A DNA stretch of 64,000 bases, taken from positions 25,899,561 through 25,963,560 of the forward strand of contig NC_041007.1 of the NCBI RefSeq assembly GCF_004193775.1. Reading direction: 5' to 3'. Positions 22,031 through 33,955 of this stretch are shown one piece after another. Every line of letters begins with the position of its first letter. Position 1 is the stretch's first letter. This DNA comes from Glycine soja. Its lineage: Eukaryota > Streptophyta > Magnoliopsida > Fabales > Fabaceae. The notes under the pieces are model-generated. The model was not told where the DNA came from, did no database searches, and saw only the letters and a list, made by a program, of their open reading frames with translations. A program made the translations under genes and the position numbers.

Positions 22031-23487
22031 CATAATAAAAAGTGATAAAACAGTAACGAATTAGGGGGGTTGTTTTTTTTTTGTAAATTAAACAACAAGA
22101 AAATTTTAATTAGAAAATAACATAATTAAAACATGTTGTTCCCTCTTGATTCACGAGCAAGTCTCTTATCCTAGGTTACGAGGATTTATCCCTAATCAGT
22201 TCAACCACTTAATCCAACCCTAAATTAAATTACTAAGCGAAAATTAACATAAGGTTGTCATTATGTGATTAAGCAACACATACACCAATTAATCATGACA
22301 AAACTGATCATTAAGCATGAATGTAAATTAAGCACAAAGACAATTAATGAAGCACTAAGCATGCATGGATTAATAGCAACAAATACAAAGTAATTGGTGA
22401 AGAGGAAAAATTGATCAGAATTCAATAGTAATAATAAAACCACAAAGAGAGTTGTGCTTGATCCTCAAGAGAAAACAACGCTGGAGACTTAGCCTTCCAT
22501 TACTCAGTAGAAACGAAATTGTAGATTGAAGCATGTGAGGATTTTCTAAAGAGAGAGGAGTTTGGCCTTTTCTTGAAGCTTTTGCATATCTAGAGAGTTC
22601 TAGAGAGAGAAGGGTCCAAGTTCCCGAGAGTTTGAGAGATTTTGTTTGTGAAGATCTGCAGAGACCAGAGCTTGAAGAGGAAGCCGTCCTGAGAGCTTGA
22701 GATGAGTTTGTGAGTGATTGTGAGGTTTTACAGGTGGAGGAGACATCCCCACTACTTGTATTTCTGCAATCTTTCATCCTTCTCTTCTCTTTGTTGTAAA
22801 GGAAGCTTCCCAGTTATGGAAATCTAAATCCTCTGTTGGATCTTCCTTGTAGGTACTTGATGTAAATATCTTTTTATCTATTTAATGATGTTTTGTGTGT
22901 TCACTGTGCTATCAAAACTTCATTCTACCATGTTGTTGCCTTGATCACGTAGATGTATGTGTTTATAGGATCATTCAATAGTAGAAACTGGTTTTATTCT
23001 TAGAACTTGATAGGACGGGGTTAGTTTGTCGTATTATCACGAGGGATTGGGGTACGGTAACCTAGTTGTTGTATGTTTGTCTTAATGCATTCCTGGCCGA
23101 GTTTAGTCCAACAAGAGGAATTTGCGGACGATGCTTGATCAGGATTAGACTAGACTATCATGAGGAATTGGGGTTTAGCATTTCAGGAGACACCATAGAA
23201 CGCATAAACATTGTTAAGTAGAGAATATCCTTTTAACATCAAGCACCTATTAGGAAGACCAACGTGTCGTCTATTTGTCTTTACACATCATTGCTCATGT
23301 GATTTTCCTTTTTAGTAATTAGTTTACACACCTGTTCATAGTGAACACATCTCTTTTTACACTAGACACCTATTCAATTAAATAACTTTACCAAGTAACA
23401 CAAGTTCCCCAAGAGTTTGATTCTCGGTTTTTACCGTTTTATACTACTTGCTCGATCCGGTGGACTTGCCGGAAGCGAACAAGTTTT
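22031..23487. repeat. Athila-like LTR remnants leading to a primer site
   Basis: The right part (about 22790-23480) is the R-U5 region of the plus-strand Athila-type element: it ends 'ctcgatccggtggacttgccgg' just before the primer site and has the 'agtttagtccaacaagaggaa' stretch that parallels the repeats in the minus-strand LTR at 19150-19430. The left part (22031-22780) resembles LTR sequence too but its orientation and edges cannot be set by eye. No genes are seen; the frame 22415-22777 has no support. Confidence 0.5.
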
Positions 23488-23505
23488 TGGCACTGTTGCC
23501 GGGGA
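23488..23505 (+). promoter_or_regulatory. tRNA-Asp primer binding site (Athila type)
   Basis: TGGCACTGTTGCCGGGGA differs at two positions from the complement of the 3' end of plant tRNA-Asp (TGGCGCCGTTGCCGGGGA), the usual Athila primer. It is followed by a leader and gag. Confidence 0.85.
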
Positions 23506-23651
23506 ACTTCTTTTTATTTGGAAAGTTAGTTCGTTTTTTAGGTGCCTATTCTTTATTCGTTATTCTTTGATTACCTGTGAATATTTGTTCTCAATTCATA
23601 TTTGTCTTCTCTTATTGAATTGGATAACCATTGTTTCTGTTAGTATTTTAT

Positions 23652-25590
23652 ATGCATAGATCTCCCACAGGCAATTTAGTTCCTCTGGACTTAGAAATTG
23701 AAGCTACATTGAGAAGGAACAGGGCCGAGAGGAGAAGGAAACTTCTGCAAGATAGAATAGTTGCATCCATTCTTGAGGAAGAAACTCATTTTTCTGATTC
23801 ATTATCACCTGATTCACCATCATCAAGGAAATCCGATACTCAATTGCCTGAAGCCACTATCATGGCAGACGAGCAACACCAGAGGATCACCCTTGAGGTT
23901 TATTCAAGCAGCTCAGTACCACAATTCTTTACTAGCATTGCACATCCTGAAGTGCAAGCTCACAACATCAACTACCCGCATTCTTTAATTCATTTAATAT
24001 AGGGGAATTTATTCCAAGGATTACCTAATGAAGACCCCTATGCACATTTGGCAACGCTCATTGAAATATGCAACACTGTTAAGATTGTCGGTGTGCCAGA
24101 TAAAGCTATTAGACTCTGCCTATTCTCATTGGCAGGTGAGGCCAAGAGGTGGCTTCACTCATTTAAGGGTAACAGTATGAAAACCTAGGAAGAAGTTGTT
24201 GAAAAGTTTCTAAAGAAATACTTCCCAGAGTCCAAGACTGCGGAGGGGAAAGCTGCAATCTCTTCATTTCATCAGTTCCCTGATGAATCTCTAAGTGAAG
24301 CATTGGAGAGGTTCAGAGGTTTATTGAGAAGAACTCCTACCCATGGGTTTTCCAAGTCAATTCAATTGAATATGTTCATAGATGGGCAGAGACCACAAAC
24401 CAAACAACTGCTAGATGCTTCTACAGGGGGAAAAATAAAGCTGAAGACCCCGGAAGAAGCAACTGAGCTAATTGAGAATTTGTCAGCAAGTGATCATACC
24501 ATTCTGCGCGACAGAACCCATCAACCCACAAAGAAAAGCTTGTTAGAACTATCATCACATGATGCTTTATTGGCATAGAATAAGTTTCCTTCTAAGCAAC
24601 TTAAGATTTTAATAGAAACACTTGGTAAGTTGCCAACTAAACTGTCTATTGGTCAATGTCTTTTGTTTTGTAGGTTACAGGTTGTACCATCTGTGGTGAG
24701 GCTCAGGAAATAGGCCAATGTATTCCCATTGAAGAAAACACTCAAGAAGTTCACTATATGGGAAATAATGCATGAAAAACAAAGATAACAGGGTCCTTAT
24801 AATCAGGTTTCCAGGTTTACAGCAACAAGGGTATACTCAAGGAGGATTTTCAGGTTTCCAACAGGGTCCTTATAATCAACAAGGACAGTGGAGGTCACAC
24901 CCTGGCAATCAGTTCAACAAAGACTAGGGTGGATCTTCGAACAGGCCAATCCAACAAGGGCCTAACATCTTTCAGAGGACTACTAAGCTGGAGGAGACTT
25001 TGACCCAGTTTATGCAGGTAACAATGTCAAATCATAAAAGCACTGAGTCAGCACTAAAGAATCTTGAGGTCTAGGTGGGACAACTGGCAAAGCAGATAGC
25101 TGACAAGTCATCCAACAGTTTTGTGGCAAATACAGAAAAGAATCCCAAGGAGGAATGCAAAGCTATGATGACAAGGAGTAAGAGGTTTGTGGAGGCTGAG
25201 GATGAAGAAAGTGTTGTGCACAAGAAGAAAGTTGCTGAAAAGAAAGGTACTGATGGAAAGAAAAATGATGTGAGAGGTGAAAGCAATCAAGAAAAAGAGA
25301 AACAAATAATGGTCAAGAAAAAAGAATTTAATGACCAAGAAAAAGAAAAAGAATTAGAAAAAGAAAAAGGAAATAAAAAAATTGAAAAAGATGAAAAAAA
25401 TGAAGAGGAGGAGAAGAGTAGAAGTGATAAAGTTGTGAACGAAAGTATGGAAGTACCATATCCTATGGTACCTTCCAAGAAGGAGAAGCACCATCATTTG
25501 GCGAGATTTTTAGATATTTTCAGGAAACTAGAAATAACCATGCCCTTCGGAGAAGCTTTACAGCAGATGCCATCTACTCCAAGTTCTTGA
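23652..25590 (+). pseudogene. Athila-type gag, broken
   Basis: Starts MHRSPTGN. The conserved capsid part lies at about 24000-24580 (blocks 'GLPNEDPYAHLATLIEIC', 'FLKKYFPESKT' and 'ERFRGLLRRTPTHG'). Breaks: stop at about 24000, TAG near 24188-24190, stop at 24576-24578, more stops and frame changes to 25075. A Lys/Glu-rich segment (25180-25440) leads to the protease. There is no zinc knuckle, as usual for this lineage. Confidence 0.82.
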
Positions 25591-26168
25591 AGGATATGTT
25601 AACAAGGAAACATAAGTATATTCACCAGGAAAACATTGTAGTGGAAGGAAATTGTAGTGCTATGATTCAAAAGATCCTTCCACCCAAGCATAAAGACCCT
25701 GGGAGTGTAACTATTCCTTGTTCAATTGGAGAAGTCACTATGGGAAAAACTCTTATTGATCTGGGAGCCAGCATTAATTTAATGCCACTCTCCATGTGCA
25801 GAAGGTTGGGAGAGTTGGAGATCATGCCCACTAAGATGAATTTACAACTAGCTGACCACTCCATTACTAGACCATATGGAGTAATTGAAGATGTGCTAGT
25901 CAAAGTGAAACATTTTATCTTCCTGACAGACTTTGTAGTAATGGATATTTGTGAAGATACTGACATTCCTGTAATATTGGGAAGGCCATTCATGTTAACT
26001 ATAAGCTGCATAGTTGATATAGGTAGAAAGAAGCTGGAGATGGGTTTTGAAGATCAGAAAATTGATTTTGATTTGTTTGTTGAAGACAAGCCTGCTCCAA
26101 AACAAAATGTTTGCTTACAGGTAATGGAAGTGGGTCAAGAGGTTCTGGAGGTAAGAACCAAAACATGA
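25587..26168 (+). pseudogene. Athila-type retropepsin fragment
   Basis: A 193-residue open frame. The active-site block reads TLIDLGASINLMP (Athila proteases have Asp-Leu-Gly where retroviruses have Asp-Thr-Gly), then QLADHSITRPYGVIEDV and the end block VILGRPFM. A frame change separates it from gag near 25590. After it, reverse transcriptase, RNase H and integrase are absent: the sequence passes to 'gcgtcaagctaatgacgttaaag' (26187-26209), which I associate with the end of Athila pol. An internal deletion of several kb is the simplest reading. Confidence 0.82.
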
Positions 26169-26399
26169 TATCACCCATTGAGGTAAATGCGTCAAGCTAA
26201 TGACGTTAAAGAAGTACTTCCTGAGATTCAACCCAATTTTAATTTCCGTTATCTTTGTTTTTCATGCATTATATTATGTCGAACTTGCTTTATAATCTGT
26301 ACATTGGAGTATATCAGCTTATCCTTGAGTGTTAGATAAAAGGGTTTCAATTTCTTGAAAAAAAGGATGAAAAAATAACTTAGAAAACATTTTTCTGAA

Positions 26400-27880
26400 A
26401 AACAGTCCTTTCGCTGAGCGCAAGCCTCACGCTAAGCACATCTTTGGTCATGCGCTAAGCCGCAAGTCTCAAGCACTTAGCGCCTAACCCTTGCATCTGA
26501 GGCTAATTTGGTCCGCTAAGCTAGCCAAGGCTGAGCTAAGCCAATTTCAATTCGATCTGAATTCAGCTAAGCGATGACCTGACCGCTAAGCGTATTGTAT
26601 TCTTTGGCTAAGCATGACTCATTGCCGCCAAGCTCAACTCCTTGCGGCCTAAACTGGGTTTCATGGAGCTAAGCGCCAGTCATGGCGGCTAAGATGAATT
26701 CCTTGCGACAATGTAAGCACTAAGCAATTCCTTATCCACTAAGCGCTCTCTCCTCTATACTTAAGATGCATCATTTTAGCTAAGCTGGCCCAGAGCCCGG
26801 CTTAGCGAGAGTTGCAGGTTTTTTGATCTGCAGAACTCACTAAGCAGTCTTATCTGCACGCTAAGCCAAACACTTAGTTCAAAAACAAAATTCTGATTTT
26901 GAATTTCAAATGTTAGCTAAGTGTGCGGATCCGCTAAGCAAGCCTCATTGAGAAACCAAACGTCTCTCTGGCTCGCTTAGCATAGCTGTCCACTAAGTGA
27001 GAAGGTCGAAAACTGCTTAAGTGAGTGTAACGGCAGTTACACTCACAATTGCCTGATTTTCGCAAACTCTTTCTCTGCATCCTCTCTCTCCAAAAATTTG
27101 CGCATTTTGCATCTGTGCTTTCTTTTTGCATTGCCTACTTTCAATCACAAAGCATCAACGATACAAGTAAGTTCCTTACTTCCTTTTCTCTTTTACTTTG
27201 TTAAACTTTAGGGTAGAAAACCTTAGATTTAGCTTTAGATTTTTAGGGTTTTAATGCTTTTTAGAAGTAGTTAAAGATTAGGACTTTATATGCGTTTATA
27301 TTATATTGATTATTTTGGGAACATTGCATGTTTGATATGCCTTTTAGAGGCTTGAAAAGTGCAGGAAAATGAACTGCGTTTTTTGGAAAATGCGATGAAC
27401 TCGCTAAGCGAGCATGCTACGCTGAGTTCATCGATATTCATTGAATACATGCATTTCTGGAAGAACTCGCTAAGCGAGCTCACCGTGCTAAGTGAGTTCA
27501 TCTTTTAAGGATGATTACTCATCCTCTTGCTGAGATACCTGTGGCTAAGCGAGGCTGAATTGTTAAGCCCAGGTAACTTAGTCAATTTTTTTGTTGATAG
27601 CCGCACGCTAAGCCAAACTTACCTAAGCTAATTGCATTTCATTGTGGAAAATCCCATACTTAGTTTATTTTCTGAACTGTATGGTGCCGCTAAGCGCAGC
27701 CTTTGAGGAGCTTAGCACAAATCCTTGTGGCAGACGTTCGGCTTAGCGGGCACTGGCCAGCTAAGCCAATTATGCAGAAGCTGAATTTCTACAACTTCTG
27801 CTAAACGGCCCCACATGTCGCTAAGCGGTAGTGTGTTTTCTGTGAAGGCCAACTAAGCGGGCCATGTCTCGCTAAGCCGC
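26400..27880. repeat. Dispersed GCTAAGC/GCTTAGC motif zone
   Basis: More than 30 copies of CTAAGC or its reverse complement GCTTAG, many inside longer near-palindromes such as cgctaagcg and tcgctaagcgag (27400, 27470), at irregular spacing of about 20-60 bp. The same motif clusters in the minus-strand Athila LTR (19837-20090). The zone is non-coding and lies between the pol end and the accessory ORF; a gap without copies is at about 27030-27380. Confidence 0.85.
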
Positions 27881-27963
27881 CAATGCCTTTTCAGTTTTAT
27901 TTTTCAATTTTTCAATTTGAATAACTTGTGTCCTATTTAACTATTTGGTTCCTTTATTTGCAG
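27167..27963 (+). other. Possible intron before the Athila accessory ORF
   Basis: A donor-like gtaagt at 27167 follows a pyrimidine-rich 5'-UTR-like stretch (27060-27165), and a good acceptor (pyrimidine tract then ttatttgcag) ends exactly before the ATG at 27964. This would join a short leader exon to the ORF. It is inferred from splice signals only. Confidence 0.45.
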
Positions 27964-29412
27964 ATGGCTTCTAGGAAATGCAAGAGTATTGGTTTAGGAC
28001 CCACAACACAATATGATACTAGGAGATTTTCCTCCTTAAATACTTGGAACCGATACACAGATAATGTCCTGGGGAGAAACATTTTTCCTGAGAGGAAGGT
28101 GGAGCTCTATCACACTAAGCTAAATGATTTTAAGACTGAATTGGAGAGGTGTAATTTCCGTAAATGCCTCACCAATTTGGTTAATGGAAGCATAGACTTG
28201 GCTTTGGTGAAAGAGTTTTGTGCAAACTTATATAGCTCTGAGGGCCCTTCACCAAAGCAATCCAGAGTTAGAGGCCACCTAGTGAAGATTGATGCTGGTA
28301 GCATCAACACATTCTTAGAGACACCTGTGGTATTGGCAGAGGGTGAGACTTTGCCCACATACTCCAGATACTATAGGCTGCCCACAGATTACAGAGAGAT
28401 TGAGGCTGCCTTATGCATACTAGGCCGAGGGTTCATCTTGAACACAGAGGGCCATCCTAGGAAGATTCTCAAGAAGGATTTGACTACTCTAGCTCAGGTG
28501 TGGAGGGTTCTCTCATACTCCAACCTAGCCCCCACATCATATACCTCTGATTTGACAGTGGACAGAGCTAGGTTGATCTTTGGCCTAGTCTCTCGCATGG
28601 ACATGAAGATAGGAGCTCTTATTTTTGGCTAGATGAATTCTATAGCCCATTCTAACACTTATAGACTTTGGTTTCCTGCTCTGATCACCGCACTATGTAG
28701 AGCCAGAGCAGTTGTCTCTGACAGCCTTACCTTTGAGTGCCTGAGCCCGATCATTAACTTGGCCTACATCAGGAAGAACTGTTGGAATCCCGAGGATCTA
28801 ACAGTTTCTATCTGAGGGGCTAGGAGGGCGAGGGCGAGGCCACTTGAGCTTCTTTCCACATTTGCAGCTCCTACTCCAGCATCCACATCAGTAGCTTCTT
28901 CTGTCCCAGCTCAGACAGATTCTCAGTGCTTTGAAGCCATGCTTTAGAGCTTTCATCAAGGACAGATCATTTTATTACAGAGTTTACAGGTGGTAGCGCC
29001 TCCAAGATCTATTCCTTCAGTTGAGCAGTTCAGGGAGATGGTAGCCCGACCTGGGACTCAACCTTCTCTTCACAGGGAAGATGAAGGTCCCCCAACCTAG
29101 GTACCACAACATGTGGAGGATGAATCATCTGAGGCCCTCATTCCAGAGCCATTTGTTCTAGGGGAGGAGGCAGGTGAGACACAGGTGAGACAGGTAGCTG
29201 CTGCCACTCTTGAGAGATATCTTGAGACCACTTTAGAGCCTCTTGCACCAGTAGTGGACCTACCCTCACCTCAGCATACAGCAGACCCCTCCACTATTAT
29301 TCTAGAGATGCCAGAGGACCCGACCACACCAGTCCTGGCTATGGACACTTCTCCTCCAGCTACTCCAGTACTTCATCTGACAGATGAGGAGGATGTTCAG
29401 ACACAGGATTGA
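27964..29412 (+). pseudogene. Athila accessory ORF (PF20167-like), interrupted by stops
   Basis: One frame from MASRKCKS at 27964 to the stop at 29410-29412, with in-frame stops at 28630-28632, 28813-28815 and near 28945 and 29098. The N-terminal half has the layout of the Tat accessory protein: 'NIFPERKVEL', 'LVKEFCANLY', 'VRGHLVKIDAGSINTFLE' and 'TLAQVWRVLSYSNLAPTS'. The C-terminal third is rich in Pro, Glu and Thr. It lies in the env position of the element. No signal peptide or membrane anchor is seen. The final stop codon is made by the first bases (TGA) of the adjoining LTR, so the natural C-terminus may be lost. Confidence 0.75.
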
Positions 29413-30046
29413 TGCAATCCTACCCCCCAAGGGCATTGGATAGAAGGCTCCAAGAAGATTGGACCAAAGATGCAAGAGAAGGCCCTAGGGTTCTCATGAG
29501 CCATAGGGTAGATTTCAAGTCCATGGGCTAAGTATGAGTCCACTTATCTTTGTACATATTAGATTAAAGTTTCATTAATTTTGGGTCTTGTATTTAGGGC
29601 TCCATAATGTAGGTAGGGTACCCTAGAAATATAGGATTTTTTCAGCCCTTGTATTTTAGGGGACCTAGACTAGTTTTTGTATTAGGGGTAGTTTTGTAAT
29701 TTCACATGCACTAAGTGAATATTTGATGTGTGTGGTTGGAAATAAATTTAATTTAATTGGTAGAAGCCCAATCCAATTAAATTTTAGAGGGCGAGGTGAG
29801 CATTTGCTTACTACACCCCATTGCCACATCATATAGTCACACTTTGTGCATGTCCTTCATGCTTTACATGCCTCATGACACCTAAGCACACTTAGTGGAG
29901 AATCTTGGAATTGATCTTGGATTAGTAGGCTGAACCATAACTAAAATTCACTAATCATAATTTCTAAAATTTTGGCTCCAAAGTTTGGCTCCACAAATTC
30001 AATTTCAAATTCAAGTGAAATTTGAATTGAAATTCAAATTTCCCTC
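29410..30046 (+). repeat. Gypsy LTR, truncated before its TATA box
   Basis: Begins tgatgcaatcctacccccc, the same start as the solo LTR at 2811-3691 read on the minus strand. Its last 100 bp (aaattcaatttcaaattcaag and on) match the right-edge LTR read on the minus strand from 64000 to about 63920, where a TATA box follows; here the TATA part is replaced by the Tat LTR at 30047. So it is a U3 fragment. Confidence 0.75.
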
Positions 30047-31648
30047 TGTCGCAACGTGCCCTTTTGCGGGCGAGCGAGGCGAGGCTCACGGGTGCGTTTT
30101 CCAAAGGAGGAAAGATGCGCGGAGTCGCCACCAACGTTTATTTGTGGAAAACGTCGGAAAAACCGAAGGAAACCGGTCAAAATGAAAATTCTAAGTTCGG
30201 GAGTTGTATTTACGCTTGAGGAAGGTATTAGCACCTCTCACGTTTGTCTCAAAGGACAACAACCTATTTTTTAGAATTGTGGAAATTGTGTTACCTTAAC
30301 TTTATTTCTTTTTATTCTTTGAGGTCGACAAAAGCGGGGCTCTTGCTCCTACGTACCCTCCATCAAAGAGGAAATCAGACCTACGTAGTTCTTCCTTATG
30401 CGTGAATCAAGTGATTCTTTTTACTTGAAAGGTGATCATTTTAAGGCGTTGGACCTTAAAAATGATCCATTTTACTTGGTAAGAAACTGAAATGATAAAC
30501 TTTCAAAACCCTATTTTTTGTGGACGAGCTTGACTAGGCGAGTTGATTTTAGCCTTAGTTTCACTTTAGTTATTAGTCAATTCAATTAAGAATGAGAAAT
30601 CCCAAAGAGAAAACGTCCGATTGATTTTTCGCTTTATTTTACTAAAAGGTATTTTTTTATTATTATATTATTATTTTACCTCTTTTTGATTTCCAACGTG
30701 GTTACGGCACGACCGAACGGTCGGAATTCTTTTTAACAGAAATTAACGGATGATACAATTCAAATGATCGGTGGAAATTTATTTTATTTTTAGATTAGGC
30801 GAGAAACAACTTAAATAAATGACTGAAGCACGTCAAAATGGGGTATAGAAAGCGAATGAAAACGAGAATAAAAATACATGAAACAAAATGTGGACCACCA
30901 CGGGTACATAGAATGAATTGAAAAGCTCGGTTTGAGGTACTTACCCGTTGAATACTGAAGAAAACGAAGAACGAACGATGAATGTTGAAGAACGGTCGAG
31001 AATCTTCACGTAATTACTCACGGAAACGTTACGGAAGCGCCTCGGCTTGGATTTTCTTCACGGAAATAATTTTCCTCAGCAATTTCGAGAGAATAAGAAG
31101 AGCCAAGAAGGATGAACCCCTTCTCCCTTCACTCCTCCCCCTATTTATAGCAAAATAGGGGAGGAGCTTGCCACCCAGCTCGCCCACGCGAGCAAGGTTG
31201 CTTCCTCCAGAAGCAACAGCCTTCTGGAGGAAGAATCTGGAAGGCCCAAGTGGGCCTGATTGCTATTTGTACCCCCCTTTTTTACTAAATGCACCCCCTT
31301 TACCTTTTTTGGTAATTCTTTTTTCCGTAACGTTACGAAACTTTACAAATTTTGTAACGATACTTATTTTCCTTCCGCAAGGTTACGAATCTTCACGGAT
31401 TATGTATTTACTCTTTTTTAGCTTTCGAAGAAGTTACGAAAACTCACGGATTGCGAAAAACACCTCCTTTCGATTTTCGTCACATTACGGAATTTTCACG
31501 GATCGCGTAAGCCTGCTTCCTTTTGATTTTTCGGCACGTCTCGAGACTTCACATATTATGCAACAAAGGGTGCCAAGTATCTCGAAGCGGCCAATCAAAG
31601 GTTTTATATCATCAAATAATAATCCCCGGACGAAATTAGGGTATGACA
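30047..31648 (-). repeat. 3' LTR of the Tat/Ogre-like element
   Basis: 1602 bp, starting TGTCGCAACG and ending GTATGACA on the plus strand; on the minus strand it starts TGTCATACCCTAATTTCG, a start I associate with Tat/Ogre-type LTRs. A TATA box (ctatttata on the plus strand, 31141-31149) lies about 500 bp from the LTR start. The other LTR is missing, so no target duplication can be checked. Frames within it (for example 31168-31683) are not supported. Confidence 0.82.
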
Positions 31649-31665
31649 GTTGCCCCTCTTTACTT
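31649..31665 (-). promoter_or_regulatory. Polypurine tract of the Tat-like element
   Basis: On the minus strand 'aagtaaagaggggcaac' directly precedes the LTR start. Confidence 0.8.
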
Positions 31666-31884
31666 ACCTCTCATCGGAGATAAGAGGAAAGCAAAGATAA
31701 GACACTGATTTCGTCCGTCCTGCCCTTTCCGTGATGACGATTCTCGTCTCTACTTCTTTTTTGCTGTACAACACAAAACAAAATACAAACATAACAAGAA
31801 TAACGAATATAATATACATATACACATATACACATGTTTGGCGAAGGAACCGATCCGGAAAATAACAGAAAAACATATTTCCCA

Positions 31885-33955
31885 GTAATCAGAGGCTCCA
31901 CGCTTGATGACGGAGGACACATGAACAGCGCTAGGCAATGACATTCATGGGGCTACGAATAAAAGTGGAGAATGGAGAATTGGCGAACAGCGCTGGGCAA
32001 TGACATTCGCGGGGCTCCAGACTCGAAGGTGGAGGACACATGAACAGCGCTAGGCAACGACATTCATGGGGCTCCGAAAACAATGGAGAATGGAGGATTG
32101 CACTAGAGGGTCCACACTTAGGCAATCATGAAGCATAGCTCCAAACTCGAAGGTGGAGAACACATGAACAGCGCTAGGCAATGACATTCATGGGGCTCCG
32201 AATAAAAGTGGAGAATGGAGAATTGGCGAACAGTGCTAGGCAATGACATTCGCGGGGCTCCAGACTCGAAGGTGGAGAACACATGAACAGCGCTAGGCAA
32301 TGACATTCATGGGGCTCCGAAAAAAGTGGAGAATAGAGGATTGCACTAGAGGGTCCACACTTAGGCAATCATGAAGCATAGCTCCAAACTCTTTGGGTGG
32401 AGGATGCATGAACAGCGCTAGGCAATGACATTCACGGGGCTCCAAAAAAAAGTGGAGAATGGAGAATTGGCGAACAGCGCTAGGCAATGACATTCGCGGG
32501 GCTCCAGACTCGAAGGTGGAGGACACATGAACAGCGCTAGGCAATGACATTCATGGGGCTCCGAAAAAAAAAAGGAGAATGGAGGATTGCACTAGAGGGT
32601 CCACACTTAGGCAATGATGAAGTATAGCTCCAAACTCTTTGGGTGGAGGATGCATGAACAGCGCTAGGCAATGACATTCATGGGGCTCCGGAAAAAAAAA
32701 GGGAGAATGGAGGATTGCACTAGAGGGTCCAATCATAGGCAGTCATGAAGCATAGCTCCAAACTCTTTGGGTGGAGGATGCATGAACAGCGCTAGGCAAT
32801 GACATTCATGGGGCTCCGAAAAAAAGGGAGAATGGAGGATTGCACTAGAGGGTCCACACTTAGGCAATCATGAAGCATAGCTCTAAACTCTTTGGGTGGA
32901 GGATGCATGAACAACGCTAGGCAATGACATTCATGGGGCTCCGAAAAAAAAAAGGGAGAATGGAGGATTGCACTAGAGGGTCCACACTTAGACAATCATG
33001 AAGCATAGCTCCAAACTCTTTGGGTGGAGGATGCATGAACAGCGCTAGGCAATGACATTCATGGGGCTCCGAAAAAAAGTGGAGAATGGAGAATTGGCAA
33101 ATAGCGCTAGGCAATGACATTCGCGGGGCTCCAGACTCGAAGGTGGAGGACACATGAACAGCGCTAGGCAATGACATTCATGGGGCTCCGAAAAAAGTGG
33201 AGAATGGAGGATTGCACTAGAGGGTCCACACTTAGGCAATCATGAAGCATAGCTCCAAACTCTTTGGGTGGAGGATGCTTGAACAGTGCTAGGCAATGAC
33301 ATTCATGGGGCTCTGAAAAAAAGTGGAGAATGGAGGATTGCACTAGAGGGTCCACACTTAGGCAATCATGAAGCATAGCTCCAAACTCTTTGGGTGGAGG
33401 ATGCATGAACAGCACTAGGCAATGACATTCATGGGGCTCCGAAAAAAAGGGGAGAATGGAGGATTGCACTAGAGGGTCCACACTTAGGCAATCATGAAGC
33501 ATAGCTCCAAACTCTTTGGGTGGAGGATGCATGAACATTGCTAGGCAATGACATTCATGGGGCTCCGAAAAAAAAAGGGGAGAATGGAGGATTGCACTAG
33601 AGCGTCCACACTTAGGCAATCATGAAGCATAGCTCCAAACTCTTTGGGTGGAGGATGCATGAACAGCGCTAGGCAATGACATTCATGGGGCTCCGAAAAA
33701 AAAGGGGAGAATGGAGGATTGCACTAGAGGGTCCACACTTAGGAAATCATGAAGCATAGCTCCAAACTCTTTGGGTGGAGGATGCATGAACAGCGCTAGG
33801 CAATGACATTCATGGGGCTCCGAAAAAAAAAGGGAGAATGGAGGATTGCACTAGAGGGTCCACACTTAGGCTATCATGAAGTATAGCTCTAAACTCGAAG
33901 GTGGAGGGTGCATGAACAGGACTAGGCAATAACATTCATGGGGCTCCGAAAAAAG
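31885..33955 (-). repeat. Tandem repeat array in the Tat 3' UTR (60-bp unit, 126-bp dimers)
   Basis: About 2.1 kb of direct repeats marked by 'ctaggcaatgacattcatgg'. Successive marker starts (for example 32661, 32789, 32913, 33042, 33161, 33286, 33412, 33538, 33666, 33792, 33919) are mostly 124-129 bp apart; places with spacings of about 57 and 62 bp (33042-33104-33161, also 31931-32290) show that the 126-bp unit is a dimer of two related units of about 60 bp. The second half-unit carries 'cttaggcaatcatgaagc'. A poly-A tract of variable length sits in each unit. Tat/Ogre elements are known for such arrays in their 3' UTR. Confidence 0.93.

Noticed and set aside
31931..33619. Series of minus-strand frames of 61-151 codons with repeated peptide units (HECHCLALFMHPPPKEFG)
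   Set aside because: They run through the tandem array. A 126-bp period is a multiple of three, so one frame stays open by arithmetic; there is no start context or known domain.
31885..33955. Regular repeats with spacers, possible CRISPR array
   Set aside because: The sequence is eukaryotic, units of about 126 bp are contiguous without unique spacers, and no cas genes exist.
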